Source of the DNA: Leptospira ainlahdjerensis
GTDB lineage: Bacteria > Spirochaetota > Leptospiria > Leptospirales > Leptospiraceae
DNA length: 64,000 nucleotides
Assembly (NCBI RefSeq): GCF_016919175.1
Contig: NZ_JAFFPU010000035.1
Coordinates: forward strand, 62,001-126,000
Reading direction: 5' to 3'
Position 1 is the first letter of the stretch. Every line of letters begins with the position of its first letter. Under the pieces are notes generated by a model. That model was given only the letters and a program-made list of their open reading frames with translations. It ran no database searches and was not told the DNA's origin. Shown in pieces: positions 47,244 through 58,263 of the stretch. Position numbers and translations under genes: made by a program.

Positions 47244-47871
47244 CTTTTCTCGACTTCTTGAATTCTTTTACCATCATTGCAGTGATGCTGTCAAGATGTT
47301 TCACTTGTTCTTTGAGTTCCGGTTTTTCGTGACGAGAAGAAAACGAATAACAGGAATTTTTGACTCCTCTGTCTTTCATCCACCAGTGCCGTCCGATTTC
47401 CCTTCTTTCTCGAGCGGGAAGATCACCTTCATACATTTTATATTCGTCGAATTGTGCCGGAAAGTTTCTTTCTTTTAAATAGAAAGCGTATGCGGAATGG
47501 AAATTCATCGCGGCATTCTGAATCAATTCGTTGATATGAAGACAACCCAACGTTTTATCCGCGGGAAAACGATTCATGAGTTTCGAATAGGACATTTCTT
47601 CGCCGACTAAATAATCATAATTTCGGATCGCCACGGGACAGGTTTCGTAAGGAACCCTTTTTTCCTCCACTCCGGATTTTTTGATTTTCATCGTAGTTAG
47701 GTCCACTTCGAGATAAAGTGTCATATCGTGATACGGATCATACTGATTTACTTCTATCACGCAGAAGGGAGGCGATTCTTCCGGAAACCAATAGTATCGG
47801 CTTTCATAGTTTCTCTGAAAATCCGTGTTTCTAAAACGAATTCTGTCTTTGATTTCCTGCAGCATATTCAT
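47233..47871 (-). CDS. DUF2889-family protein
   Basis: The protein has 212 residues, is soluble and starts MNMLQEIKDRIRFRNTDFQ. The segments EVNQYDPYHDMTLYLEVDLT, YETCPVAIRNYDYLVGEEM and KTLGCLHINELIQNAAMNF match DUF2889, a small family of unknown function; the Asp-x-x-His-Asp-Met and Gly-Cys-x-His motifs may bind a metal. It is upstream of the small zinc-ribbon gene on the same strand, with overlap. The tRNA-Thr gene lies downstream. Confidence 0.82.
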
Positions 47872-48030
47872 ACTAACCTCGCAATATTCGAAAGAATCCT
47901 TTCTAACAAAAGTATGCCCTAAATTCTTATTGGTTCATCTTTTTAAAACAGTCGATTCCCTAAAGAATTTTTTAGACTTATTTTCATTTGCTTTTTTTAT
48001 CTTTTCTGGTATCTTCAGTCCGGCTTAGAT

Positions 48031-48828
48031 ATGACTTCCTTCTTTTTAGAAAAATCATTTATGGTGACGGGAGCCAGTTCCGGAATCGGAAAGGCGCTCG
48101 TCTTGGAACTCAACAAAAGGGGCGCCATCGTCGGCGCTCTTGCTCGGAGAAAGGAACTTTTAAAAGAACTAAAAAACGAAGCTGCTTATCCGGAAAAAAT
48201 CATTCCTCTTCCAGGTGACGTCTCGGATTCTTCTCAGCTTAAAAAAATCACGGAAGATTTTAGGAAAAGAGTTCGGCGAATCGACGGAATCGTTCATAGC
48301 GCAGGCATTAGTATGCGGGCGCTCGCAAGAGAAACCGAGATAAAAGTTTATGAAAGTCTAATGGACGTAAACTTTTATCCTCTGGTTCATCTTTTCAAAC
48401 TTTGCGAAGCGGAGCTTAGGCAGAATCAGGGGCATTTTGTGGCGGTCTCTTCGCTACAAGGGAGATTTTCCACACAATATCGTTCCGGTTACGCGGCTAG
48501 TAAACACGCAGTTCAGGCGTTTATGGACAGCGTTCGTCTAGAAACTTTCGAGAGCGGAATACACGTTATGACGGTTTCTCCGGGATACGTCAAAACTGAT
48601 ATTTCCGTGAAAGCGTTGTCTTCAAACGGATCTGCCTATGGGATTATGGATGAAGGAATTAAGAACGGGCTTTCCACCGAAGTTGTCGCGAATCAAATTT
48701 TGAAAGCGATTGAATTGGGAAAAAGGGATTGTTATCCTTCGCAATTTCGAGAGTTGTTTGCCCTTTGGGTGAGCAGATTCTCACCCTCATTGTTAGATAA
48801 ACTTTTGAGAAGGGTTAGAGTGACTTAA
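48031..48828 (+). CDS. Short-chain dehydrogenase/reductase
   Basis: The 265-residue protein has the Rossmann motif TGASSGIGKALVLELNKRGA, the VHSAGIS Asn/Ser-type segment, the catalytic SSLQGRFSTQYRSGYAASKH with Tyr-x-x-x-Lys, and SPGYVKTDIS. It is an NAD(P)-dependent oxidoreductase in the cytoplasm or at the membrane; the C-terminal hydrophobic tail of about 35 residues could associate with membranes, as in DHRS7-like enzymes. The substrate is unknown. It is a single gene, two bases from the end of the convergent FGE-like gene. Confidence 0.88.
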   Translation: MTSFFLEKSFMVTGASSGIGKALVLELNKRGAIVGALARRKELLKELKNEAAYPEKIIPLPGDVSDSSQLKKITEDFRKRVRRIDGIVHSAGISMRALARETEIKVYESLMDVNFYPLVHLFKLCEAELRQNQGHFVAVSSLQGRFSTQYRSGYAASKHAVQAFMDSVRLETFESGIHVMTVSPGYVKTDISVKALSSNGSAYGIMDEGIKNGLSTEVVANQILKAIELGKRDCYPSQFRELFALWVSRFSPSLLDKLLRRVRVT

Positions 48829-48830
48829 CT

Positions 48831-50165
48831 TTATCTTCCGGAAAGATCCCAGACAAGACGGATGCCGGCCCTACGATCCGTTTTCAAATTCGGAATTCCG
48901 CCAAAAGATCTATGATATGTTGTGGATTCTTCCTTTGTGGAAGCAAAGGAACCGCCGCGAATCACTTTGTGCATTTTTCCAAACGCGTTTCTTTTGATAG
49001 AATGTCCTTTGTAGGGAAGGTAATCCGAACTTGTCCATTCGGCGGCGTTTCCACACATCCCGATTGCTCCGTATGGGCTTGCCGATTTTTTTGCGAGTTC
49101 ATAAACTCCGATTGTATCCATTCGTTTGCTTTCGATCGTATTGCAGAGAACAGGATCAAAATCGTTTCCGAAAGGATATTCTAAAGGATTGGGATTGAAA
49201 GAATAGGATTCGTCGCGGTTGATCATCCAAGTGATTCCCGTTCCCCTTGCGGCCTTTTCCCATTCCATCTCCGTGGGTAAACGTTTTCCGGACCAGCGTG
49301 CGTAAGCTTCGGCTTCCCTATATGTAAGACCGATTACGGGATGATGTTCCTTTCCGGAAGGATAGGTTCCGTTCGGCCAGTGCGGAGGAGTGGGATTGTT
49401 AGTTTCCTTTAAGAATTTTGAATATTCTTGATTTGTAACTTCATACTTATCGATGTAAAACGAAGAGACGTCTTGTAAATTCCCACGATCCGGTTTAAAA
49501 TAGAATGGGTTATAACTGTCTTCAGATGCGTCGTTTCCTTGTCCATGAAGGAAAAATCCCATGGATTCGTAAAACAATTCTCCGTTTTGTTCGTATCCGC
49601 CTGAAACGAGAACCATTTCCTTTCCATCTTTCGGATGTCTGAGTTGTTTTGTCGGTCTGGTTCTTCTTCTTTCATCCGTAAAAAAAGCTCCCGGTTCCAC
49701 GTAGGCGACTTCTTGTTTGTAGTCTTGGATAAACGTTCCCGCCGTAAGAAGATTTTCCGGAATACCCGCGTTTGCGGTAAAGGATCCGAAAAGTTCTACC
49801 TCGTTCGCTTTTCTTCCTCGAGAAGTCGATTGATAAGCGACGGAGATTTGTCTAATTGAGAACGAACCGATCTCCTTTTCAGGATTGGTCTGTAAAACCG
49901 GATACTCGGTTCTTCGGGCGAGAATGGCTTTGATTTCTTCCTCTTCCTTTCCGTAAAAAACGGATCCTCTTCGAATTCGAATTTTTACTTTACCCTTTCC
50001 TCGATAGACGGCTTCCACTTCTCCTTTCCAAAAAGGAACCATTCTTAAGTTGAGGGACTGGTCTTCTTGGTCTTGGGAAAAGAGTCCGGTCGATTCCGTC
50101 CCGATCCAAAAAATGAAGAGAAGGATGAGAAATTTTGAAAATATAAGAAGTCGTGGCCGGATCAT
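48831..50165 (-). CDS. Formylglycine-generating-enzyme (SUMF1)-family protein, secreted
   Basis: The start chosen is ATG 50165 (MIRPRLLIFSKFLI), giving 444 residues with a hydrophobic signal segment (FLILLFIFWIGTESTG); an earlier start at 50231 exists. The C-terminal half is the sulfatase-modifying factor domain: FYIDKYEVTNQEYSKFL, WSGKRLPTEMEWEKAARGTG, YGAIGMCGNAAEWTSSDYLP and VIRGGSFASTK. An N-terminal beta domain (about 40-180) with GKVKIRIRRGSVFYG is added. Most bacterial relatives of this kind do not make formylglycine; no sulfatase is nearby, so enzymatic activity is open. Confidence 0.85.
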   Translation of the reverse strand: MIRPRLLIFSKFLILLFIFWIGTESTGLFSQDQEDQSLNLRMVPFWKGEVEAVYRGKGKVKIRIRRGSVFYGKEEEEIKAILARRTEYPVLQTNPEKEIGSFSIRQISVAYQSTSRGRKANEVELFGSFTANAGIPENLLTAGTFIQDYKQEVAYVEPGAFFTDERRRTRPTKQLRHPKDGKEMVLVSGGYEQNGELFYESMGFFLHGQGNDASEDSYNPFYFKPDRGNLQDVSSFYIDKYEVTNQEYSKFLKETNNPTPPHWPNGTYPSGKEHHPVIGLTYREAEAYARWSGKRLPTEMEWEKAARGTGITWMINRDESYSFNPNPLEYPFGNDFDPVLCNTIESKRMDTIGVYELAKKSASPYGAIGMCGNAAEWTSSDYLPYKGHSIKRNAFGKMHKVIRGGSFASTKEESTTYHRSFGGIPNLKTDRRAGIRLVWDLSGR

Positions 50166-50629
50166 ATTCTTGAATCGTTTGTGAAAGATTGGGATTCTTC
50201 TTAAATCTTCGGCAACAATCGTTTGCTTCAAAGGAGAATTTTAATACGAATATGAATTTCGGGGATTTCATATTCTGAAAGGTGTTTTGAGATTTTGAGA
50301 GGATTTTCGATTTAGAACTTTTCCTGAAACCTTTAAAAAAAGGCTTTTGATCTGATATAATAGTAGGCGGCATAATCAAGAACGCCGGAATTCCCCGCTA
50401 ATTAGGTCTTCGGGCTTTATCGACTTTATCTGTAGCCTTGGTAACTGTTCGATTCTCGTTGGAGTTCCCACATTCCGAAGTTGTGGGACAGCTCTTATCA
50501 ATTTGTTCCGACAAACTACGGAAGTCTGAAAAAGACTTGGCATCGGACTGGACTATAGCCATTGGGATTTCTGAAAATTCTTTCTTTTATGACCGAAAAT
50601 CAGAGAAGATTTCTTTCGTAGGAACTCCT
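50166..50629. other. Intergenic region with repeats, no recognised gene
   Basis: About 460 bases lie between the FGE-like gene and the helicase terminator. The region contains GTTGGAGTTCCCACA at 50458 and GTAGGAACTCCTA at 50618, plus a partial copy (TTGTGGGACAGCTC) in between. A 76-codon plus-strand frame from 50438 spans these repeats and was not accepted as a gene. Confidence 0.5.
50458..50472 (-). repeat. Short dispersed repeat (reverse) TGTGGGAACTCCAAC
   Basis: On the minus strand this reads TGTGGGAACTCCAAC and matches the motif at 44610 and 44683. A partial copy follows 10 bases downstream. Confidence 0.45.
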
Positions 50630-50630
50630 A
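50618..50630 (+). repeat. Short dispersed repeat GTAGGAACTCCTA
   Basis: It differs from the copy at 44610 in one position and is directly followed by the helicase terminator. Confidence 0.45.
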
Positions 50631-50662
50631 AAAAGAAAAACCCCGTCTTGCCGGACGAGGTT
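50630..50662. terminator. Strong intrinsic terminator of the DEAD-box helicase gene, bidirectional
   Basis: On the minus strand, AACCTCGTC and GACGGGGTT pair over nine bases (one T-G pair) around a CGGCAA loop and are followed by TTTTTCTTTTT. On the plus strand the same hairpin is followed by TTTTTT. Confidence 0.8.
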
Positions 50663-50692
50663 TTTTAAGAGTCTTTTCTAATTTAGAAATTC

Positions 50693-52225
<1,533 letters not shown>

Positions 52226-52238
52226 AGATGTTCCTTTT

Positions 52239-52281
52239 AAAGTATTGGATCATCCCATATTCCGGGAACCTCTAATACTTT
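52239..52281 (-). promoter_or_regulatory. Inverted repeat in the leader of the helicase gene
   Basis: On the minus strand AAAGTATT (52281-52274) and AATACTTT (52246-52239) pair perfectly over eight bases around a 27-base loop that holds a small CCCGGAATATGGG hairpin. The ribosome site AAAAGGA follows the right arm directly. The stem could control access to the ribosome site; this is inferred only. Confidence 0.45.
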
Positions 52282-52562
52282 GAATTTTCAAGATGAACTA
52301 TCCGGAAGATCAAAAAGCCAATTAAAACGAGAGGAAGGCTGGAATCAGGAGATATTTTGTGTCTCTGCGTAGATAAGACACGCTGTATTAACTACAGTTT
52401 AAAAACGGCCTATTTTTACAACAAGAAAACAAAGGATGAAGTTTCCTTTTTCGAATTCATTTAACAAAACGACAAGGAAAGAATGATGATCCTAACCTGA
52501 ATCGACCTTTATGTTCGTTTAAGAAGCTTCAAAAATTCTTATATAGGATCGAAGGATAAAAG
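52282..52562. other. Intergenic region between helicase leader and porin terminator
   Basis: About 280 AT-rich bases with no recognised gene. They probably contain the helicase promoter and a long leader on the minus strand. Confidence 0.45.
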
Positions 52563-52598
52563 AATCATCTCTCATTTTATTTTAAACAAGAGATGATT
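52563..52598 (-). terminator. Intrinsic terminator of the nitrate reductase/porin operon
   Basis: On the minus strand AATCATCTCT and AGAGATGATT pair over ten bases around a 16-base loop, followed by CTTTTATCC. It lies 36 bases after the porin stop. Confidence 0.65.
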
Positions 52599-52633
52599 TA
52601 AGAAGATTTCTTAGGTAAGAATTTTAAACCGAT

Positions 52634-54406
52634 TTAGAATTGGACCGTCATCGAAAGATATGCGAACTGTGCCTGAGGCAAAAAGTCTGTTTTTCTGAAT
52701 TCCGGAGAAATCGAATCGTCGTTTACTTTTCCGCGAACCGCGTCGCCCGCAAATATCCAACTATAACCCAAAGCCCAGAGGATATCCTTGTATTTGAGGG
52801 TATAGACCAGGTCGATTTCTCTGAATAAATTTTTCCCCAGCGTACCGACGCCTCTTTGTGACTCTGCGCCTTTTTCACTTTGTAAATAGGGATTTTTGAA
52901 ACGATCGTTTGTGTAAGATTCGGTGCTCGCACCTTCTTTAAGAGTTCCTGCGATATCATACCAACCGTCTTGGAGCTTTTGTTTGTCGACGATCCAATAA
53001 GCGAGTCTTAATTTTCCCTTTTCGGCCCCGTCCCAAGTAAGATTTACTGACCTACCGATCATGTTGACCCAGCTTACCTGATCGGCTTCTCCGTAAAAAA
53101 TATGGTTGGAATGAAATAAGTTGGAAAATGTAGCGACCTTACCGTCTTTACGATTCGGATCACCGCTCGCGACGTTGTATTCCGCGCCGAGTCGAAAAGA
53201 TCCGATCGTATAACCCGTGTCAAACGCGAAAGCATAAGCGTCATAGGCTTGTCTTTCCTTGTATAAGCTTTTTGTAATAGTTTGTCCGGTAAGAGCGTCC
53301 GTTATGGAAACGTTCGTGTTGAATGAATCCCATCCGGGAGTCACGTCCCAACCGGTTCTACCTGTTTGAATTGCATACTCGACAGAAAAATCAAGAGGAG
53401 TCTCCGATTTTTTATCCTTCGTCGTTTTGTTGGAAATTCTGAAGCCAAACGTATGAAGTTGATCATATCTCGAATCTCGGGGAATCGTTTCCGGATTTGC
53501 GAACAAGAGGATTGCAGAATTATTTTGAGGAAGCCATTTTTTATAAAGGCCGATGTAATACGCATCCAAGTGAAAGTGTTTTGAGAATTTGATCGTATTG
53601 TAAAATCCGGTAAAAGTAGCATCTCCTTGTTGTTGTTTCTGAATATCCGGCGAAAGTTTACAGGGAATATTCGTATTTGCGGGGCAGCTGTATTGCGCCG
53701 GGAAGGAATTTTTTTTACCTAGAGAAGTTGTATTTCCTGCGATATCGGAATCCTGTTCTCCAACGATCATGATCCATGCGTGCGAGGAAAAAAGATCTTG
53801 ATCTAATTTAAAACGAAATCCGTTAAAACTCCGTCCTACGTTCGTCCAGTCCAAAGAGCCGACCAGTCTCTCGTCCCCATATTTTAGAATCTGCCTTCCC
53901 GCTTGAAGAGAGATCGGACCAATTAACTCCTTCGATTCGATCCAGGCTTCTCTTACCCCGACCGACTGTCTTGTGTTATCGTTTGCGGTGTCCAATCCGG
54001 TGATCGAAGCCTTTTCACCTCCCCAGAGAACCGTGTCTTGTAACGTGATTCGAACTTTGGTTTTTTCGGAGAGATCTTTCTCCAGCCAGATTTGGGCTTT
54101 TGCGCCGACAAAAGAAATATTATCATTTTTGAATTTATCAAAATCATAATTGTATTTCGCTTCTGGGCGAATTCGAATCATACCGCCGAATTTAATCGTT
54201 TCAAACCAAGGTAGTTCTTTTTTGTGTTCCTTAGGAAGAATCGGCTCGGATTTTTCGGAGACCGATGGCTGAGTCGTAGTCTGGGTCGGGTTGTTCTGAA
54301 CGTTAGGCGGCGTCGAATCCGTTTTTTCCTGCGCCTGGATCGTTGAAAAAAGGAAAGTGAAAGAAATAAGTAAGAGAGCGCATGCCCTTGTTTTGTGAGA
54401 TTTCAA
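52634..54406 (-). CDS. Alginate-export-type outer-membrane porin
   Basis: The protein has 590 residues. A signal peptide ends in TIQAQ, then comes a Pro/Thr/Gln-rich linker (about 27-60) and a beta barrel with an alginate_exp-type start (IKFGGMIRIRPEAKYNYDFD) and LEKDLSEKTKVRITLQDTV. The C-terminal residue is Phe (YLSMTVQF), as in outer-membrane barrel proteins. It begins 33 bases after the nitrate reductase stop on the same strand, so it should share the transcript. A role in letting nitrate or nitrite pass the outer membrane is inferred from this position. Confidence 0.82.
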   Translation of the reverse strand: MKSHKTRACALLLISFTFLFSTIQAQEKTDSTPPNVQNNPTQTTTQPSVSEKSEPILPKEHKKELPWFETIKFGGMIRIRPEAKYNYDFDKFKNDNISFVGAKAQIWLEKDLSEKTKVRITLQDTVLWGGEKASITGLDTANDNTRQSVGVREAWIESKELIGPISLQAGRQILKYGDERLVGSLDWTNVGRSFNGFRFKLDQDLFSSHAWIMIVGEQDSDIAGNTTSLGKKNSFPAQYSCPANTNIPCKLSPDIQKQQQGDATFTGFYNTIKFSKHFHLDAYYIGLYKKWLPQNNSAILLFANPETIPRDSRYDQLHTFGFRISNKTTKDKKSETPLDFSVEYAIQTGRTGWDVTPGWDSFNTNVSITDALTGQTITKSLYKERQAYDAYAFAFDTGYTIGSFRLGAEYNVASGDPNRKDGKVATFSNLFHSNHIFYGEADQVSWVNMIGRSVNLTWDGAEKGKLRLAYWIVDKQKLQDGWYDIAGTLKEGASTESYTNDRFKNPYLQSEKGAESQRGVGTLGKNLFREIDLVYTLKYKDILWALGYSWIFAGDAVRGKVNDDSISPEFRKTDFLPQAQFAYLSMTVQF

Positions 54407-54439
54407 TTTCAGACCTTTTAAGATTAGTTTTTTTTAAAT

Positions 54440-57400
54440 TCATTTTTCGCTTTCACTCTTCACTAAATTTAATTTTAGAATTTTGGAAACTTCCGGGCGA
54501 CAGCTGCCGCAGCCTGTTCCCGCACCCGTAATCTTTCCGAGTTCCTCTATTGTTTTGATTCCGTTTTTGATTTCTTCGCAGAGATTTCCTTCTCCGACAC
54601 CGTTGCAGGCGCAGACTAATTTTCCAATCACCGGTTTTCTGGGAGTCGCAGTTCCGGAGAGAAGTTGTTCTCTTCTTTCACCGAGTTCGATGCCGCTTGA
54701 AATCAATTCTCTAAATTCTTGGAGATTGGATTTGTCGCCGATCAAAATGGCCCCGACCAGCTTATCGGCCTTTATGATACATTTCTTATATTTTCTTTTT
54801 TTACGATCTAAGAATATGATCTCTTCGTATTCTCCGGATGAACCCTCGGAAAGATCCATCGGGGTTTCCGCTAAACGAAGAGAAACCAAATCCAATTCCG
54901 GAATCTTAAGAAGATTGGAATGAACCGATCCTTTGTAAAAATCAAACGCGTAACCGTAAATATGATGAGCCGCGATCTTCGATTGATCCTCCGTTGCAGC
55001 TACCGTCCCGTAAAGCCCGGAAGCGTGTTCCGCAACTTCACCGATTGCATAGATGTCCGGATCGGAAGTTCTAAGATACGGATCTACCAGAATTCCATGT
55101 TTGCAATCAAGACCCGCTGCCAGTCCTAATTGAAGATTCGGAGAAGTCCCCGTAGCAAAAACGATTCCATCGGGTTCGATGATTCGACCGTTGTTAAGTT
55201 TTACGTTTTGAACCTTAGAAGTTCCTTTGATCTTTGCGATTTCGGTTTCAAAAATGATTTCGATTCCTCTGGATTCGATTTCCTCTTTTAGAATTTGAGA
55301 AGCGATTGGATCCAGTTGTTTGGACATGAGTCGATCCGTACGAACTAAAACGGTAACTCGTATATGCAGAGATTTTAATGCAACCGCGACTTCCAAGCCG
55401 AGCAATCCTCCGCCGATTATCAAAGCATGAGAATCTCTTACAAAAAAACCTTTGATTCTTTCAGCGTCCTCTTTCGCGCGAAGACAAAAGATTCCTTCCA
55501 TTTCCTTTTTGATCGTATTTGGAACGTTAGGTGAACTTCCCGTTGCAAAAATCAGCTTATTGTAAGAATAAACATTTCCTTGAACGTCTCGGACGACTTT
55601 TCCTTCCGGATGAATTTGAGAGACTTCGGTATCGGGAAGAATTTTAAAATTCCAAGATTGGATTTCCTCTTCGGTGATTCCCATAAGATCGTCGAATTTT
55701 TTTTCACCGCTGATCAAATCAGGAAGAAGAATTCGATTGTAGAACGGATTCTTTTCCTTACAAAGAACCGTGATTTCACTTTCGCTGTCCAAGGCGCGAA
55801 AGTGTTTTAGAAATGCGAGGGTTCCATTCCCGCCGCCGATGATGAGAATTTTTTCCTTTTCTTTCCGATATGGATGAACGTTGACCGCAGAAATTTTAAA
55901 TCCGGGTTGTTTTGAAAAAGGATCAAAGGCTCCGCTTGTCAGATTGTTAGCGCGGGAATCGTCTCTTCCGAGTTTTTTTCCCCAGTGCATCGGAAGAAAC
56001 ACGACACCTTCTTTGATATCCTCGCTAATTGTCGCTCTTACGCGGACCGTTCCTCTTGCATTTGCAACTTCCACGATCGATCCTTCTAAGATCTTTCTTA
56101 CCTTTGCATCCATAGGATGAATTTCCAAATAGGGTTCGCGTCTATGTTCGTTGAGTTTTCGCACCTTCCCCGTACGAGTCATGGTATGCCATTGGTCTCG
56201 AATTCTTCCCGTGGTTAAGATCAACGGAAATTCGGAATTTACTTTTTCGGAAGAATCTTCCGGATCTACGGCGTGAATTTTTGCCTTACCGTTGGGCCTG
56301 TAAAATTTATGATCCGTAAACAGGCGAGCCGTGCCGCCGTGATCCCTGGTTGGAAAAGGCCATTGAACCGATCTTCTTTCTTTTAGGATGGAATAGTCGA
56401 GTCCGGCGATATCGATGTTGGTCCCTTTTGTTAAGCGACAATGTTCGTCAAAAACTTCTCCTTCGTCTTGGAAAGCAAAAGAAGAATGAAATCCCATCTT
56501 AATCGCAAATTGATTGAGAATCCACATATCCGCCATCGCCTCTCCCGGAGGATCTATAATCTTCGGAAGATAGGTAATTCTTCGATCCGAGTTTGTCATT
56601 GTCCCCTGTTTCTCCGCCCAACCGGCGGCGGGAAGAATCACATCCGCAAAAGGAATTGCGGAAGAATCTTTGGAAATATCTTGAACGACGACTAACTCAG
56701 CTAAACGAAGTCCGGATTCGACGAGACGAGCATCCGGAAGGCTAACGGTTGGATTGGTGCAGATGATCCAAATCGCTTTCATCTTTCCGCTTCGAAGATG
56801 TTCGAACATTTCGGTCGCGCTGTAACCGGGTTTTTCTTGGATGGAATTTACTCCCCAAAATTGCGCTACTTCGGCTCTGTGTTGCGGATCCGCTAAGTTT
56901 CTGTGGGCCGGAAGGAGATTACAAAGTCCACCCACTTCACGACCGCCCATCGCGTTCGGCTGTCCTGTAAGCGAAAACGGCCCTGAGCCGGGTTTGCCGA
57001 TCTGACCCGTGAGGAGCGATAAATTGAGGAGTGCGAGATTCTTATTGACTCCGATCACGCTTTGATTGAGTCCCATCGCCCAAAGAGAAAGAAATCCTTT
57101 GGAGTTTCCGATGATCTCTGCGGCTGTGTAAATTTGTTCGTAAGGAATATCACAATGTCTTGCGCATTCTTCGACACTTACTGAAAAAACTTTTTGCTTT
57201 AATTCCTCAAAACCTTCGGTGTGATTATTTAAAAATTCAGAATCGATGCGGTTCTTCTCGATAAGAATTCTTGCAATTGCGTGAAAGAGATGAATATCGC
57301 TTCCAGGAAGAATTTGTAGATGGAGGTCGGCTTCCTCGCAACTCTCGGTCCTCCTTGGATCGACTACGATCAGTTTTACGTTTGGATCGGATTGTTTTCT

Positions 57401-57970
57401 GGCTTCTATTCTTCGGAACAGAATCGGATGGCACCAGGCAGGGTTTGCACCGGCAACTAAAAAACAATCCGCCAATTCAATGTCTTCATAACTGATAGGG
57501 ACGCTGTCTTCGCCAAGAGCCATCTTATAACCAACAACCGCAGAGCTCATACAAAGTCTTGAGTTCGTATCTATATTATTGGTTCCTAAAAAACCTTTTA
57601 CTAATTTATTAACGACGTAGTATTCTTCGGTTAACAATTGACCGGAAACATAAAAACCAACGGAATCCGGTCCGTGTTCTTGAATGATTCTTTTAAATTC
57701 TTTCGAAACTCGATTGAGAGCCGATTCCCAATCTGTTCTGATTTGCGGCGAAAACCGATCGTTTCGCATCATCGGATATGTCAATCGATCGGAGCGATCC
57801 AGAACCGAGTAGTTTAAGTTCATTCCTTTGGAGCAAAGTAAACCACGATTCGCGGGATGACTTGGATCTCCTTCTACTTTCAGTTCGGAATTCGAAATTT
57901 TATGTACGAGCACCCCACATCCCACACCGCAATACGAACAAGTGGTAGAATACGTTTCTGAATGGTTCAC
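54440..57970 (-). CDS. Single-chain assimilatory nitrate reductase: molybdopterin, FAD/NAD and BFD domains fused
   Basis: From GTG 57970 the product has 1176 residues. The N-terminal part is NasA-like: 4Fe-4S Cys at 11, 14, 18 and 46 (TTCSYCGVGCGV, LLCSKG), the molybdenum-ligand Cys at 140 (NSRLCMSSAVVGY), to about 690. A pyridine-nucleotide reductase follows (about 700-1110) with GGGNGTLAF and LIIGGGLLGLEVAVAL. A BFD-like 2Fe-2S domain closes it (VCACNGVGEG, GAGTGCGSCRPEV). It should pass electrons from NAD(P)H to reduce nitrate in one polypeptide. The frame stays open to 58081, but a sigma-54 promoter lies inside that extension. Confidence 0.88.
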   Translation of the reverse strand: MNHSETYSTTCSYCGVGCGVLVHKISNSELKVEGDPSHPANRGLLCSKGMNLNYSVLDRSDRLTYPMMRNDRFSPQIRTDWESALNRVSKEFKRIIQEHGPDSVGFYVSGQLLTEEYYVVNKLVKGFLGTNNIDTNSRLCMSSAVVGYKMALGEDSVPISYEDIELADCFLVAGANPAWCHPILFRRIEARKQSDPNVKLIVVDPRRTESCEEADLHLQILPGSDIHLFHAIARILIEKNRIDSEFLNNHTEGFEELKQKVFSVSVEECARHCDIPYEQIYTAAEIIGNSKGFLSLWAMGLNQSVIGVNKNLALLNLSLLTGQIGKPGSGPFSLTGQPNAMGGREVGGLCNLLPAHRNLADPQHRAEVAQFWGVNSIQEKPGYSATEMFEHLRSGKMKAIWIICTNPTVSLPDARLVESGLRLAELVVVQDISKDSSAIPFADVILPAAGWAEKQGTMTNSDRRITYLPKIIDPPGEAMADMWILNQFAIKMGFHSSFAFQDEGEVFDEHCRLTKGTNIDIAGLDYSILKERRSVQWPFPTRDHGGTARLFTDHKFYRPNGKAKIHAVDPEDSSEKVNSEFPLILTTGRIRDQWHTMTRTGKVRKLNEHRREPYLEIHPMDAKVRKILEGSIVEVANARGTVRVRATISEDIKEGVVFLPMHWGKKLGRDDSRANNLTSGAFDPFSKQPGFKISAVNVHPYRKEKEKILIIGGGNGTLAFLKHFRALDSESEITVLCKEKNPFYNRILLPDLISGEKKFDDLMGITEEEIQSWNFKILPDTEVSQIHPEGKVVRDVQGNVYSYNKLIFATGSSPNVPNTIKKEMEGIFCLRAKEDAERIKGFFVRDSHALIIGGGLLGLEVAVALKSLHIRVTVLVRTDRLMSKQLDPIASQILKEEIESRGIEIIFETEIAKIKGTSKVQNVKLNNGRIIEPDGIVFATGTSPNLQLGLAAGLDCKHGILVDPYLRTSDPDIYAIGEVAEHASGLYGTVAATEDQSKIAAHHIYGYAFDFYKGSVHSNLLKIPELDLVSLRLAETPMDLSEGSSGEYEEIIFLDRKKRKYKKCIIKADKLVGAILIGDKSNLQEFRELISSGIELGERREQLLSGTATPRKPVIGKLVCACNGVGEGNLCEEIKNGIKTIEELGKITGAGTGCGSCRPEVSKILKLNLVKSESEK

Positions 57971-57981
57971 TCCGTTTCTTA

Positions 57982-57998
57982 TGCAAGAATGATACCAA
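57982..57998 (-). promoter_or_regulatory. Sigma-54 promoter for the nitrate reductase operon
   Basis: On the minus strand the site reads TTGGTATCATTCTTGCA: GG (57996-57995), ten bases, GC (57984-57983). It fits the -24/-12 pattern TGGYRYR-N4-TTGCW. The predicted start of transcription is about 57971, next to the GTG start. Confidence 0.72.
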
Positions 57999-58263
57999 TG
58001 TATGATGTGTGCTTTTTTATAAAAAGGGTAGGAAAGAAAGGAACCTTTGAAGGGAGGAATCTTTGTCACAGAGACTTGCATTCTCCGATTTCAAGCTTTT
58101 GTAATATCACTGAAATGATAAACTCGCGTTACTCAAACGATGGCAAAAAGGAAGAATGTATAAAACAATGTACCGAATGTTCATTTTATAAACAGCGAAT
58201 GACGTGAATTTTCTTTTTCTAAAGTTCTACATTCTTTTGAAAAGGAGTAGAGTGTGATTCTTC

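Noticed and set aside
50438..50668. A 76-codon frame between the FGE-like gene and the helicase
   Set aside because: It spans the short repeats and ends in the terminator hairpin; no ribosome site.
57971..58081. N-terminal extension of the nitrate reductase (MQVSVTKIPPFKGS...)
   Set aside because: It lies upstream of or across the predicted sigma-54 promoter and precedes the normal TTCSYCGVGC start region with unrelated residues.
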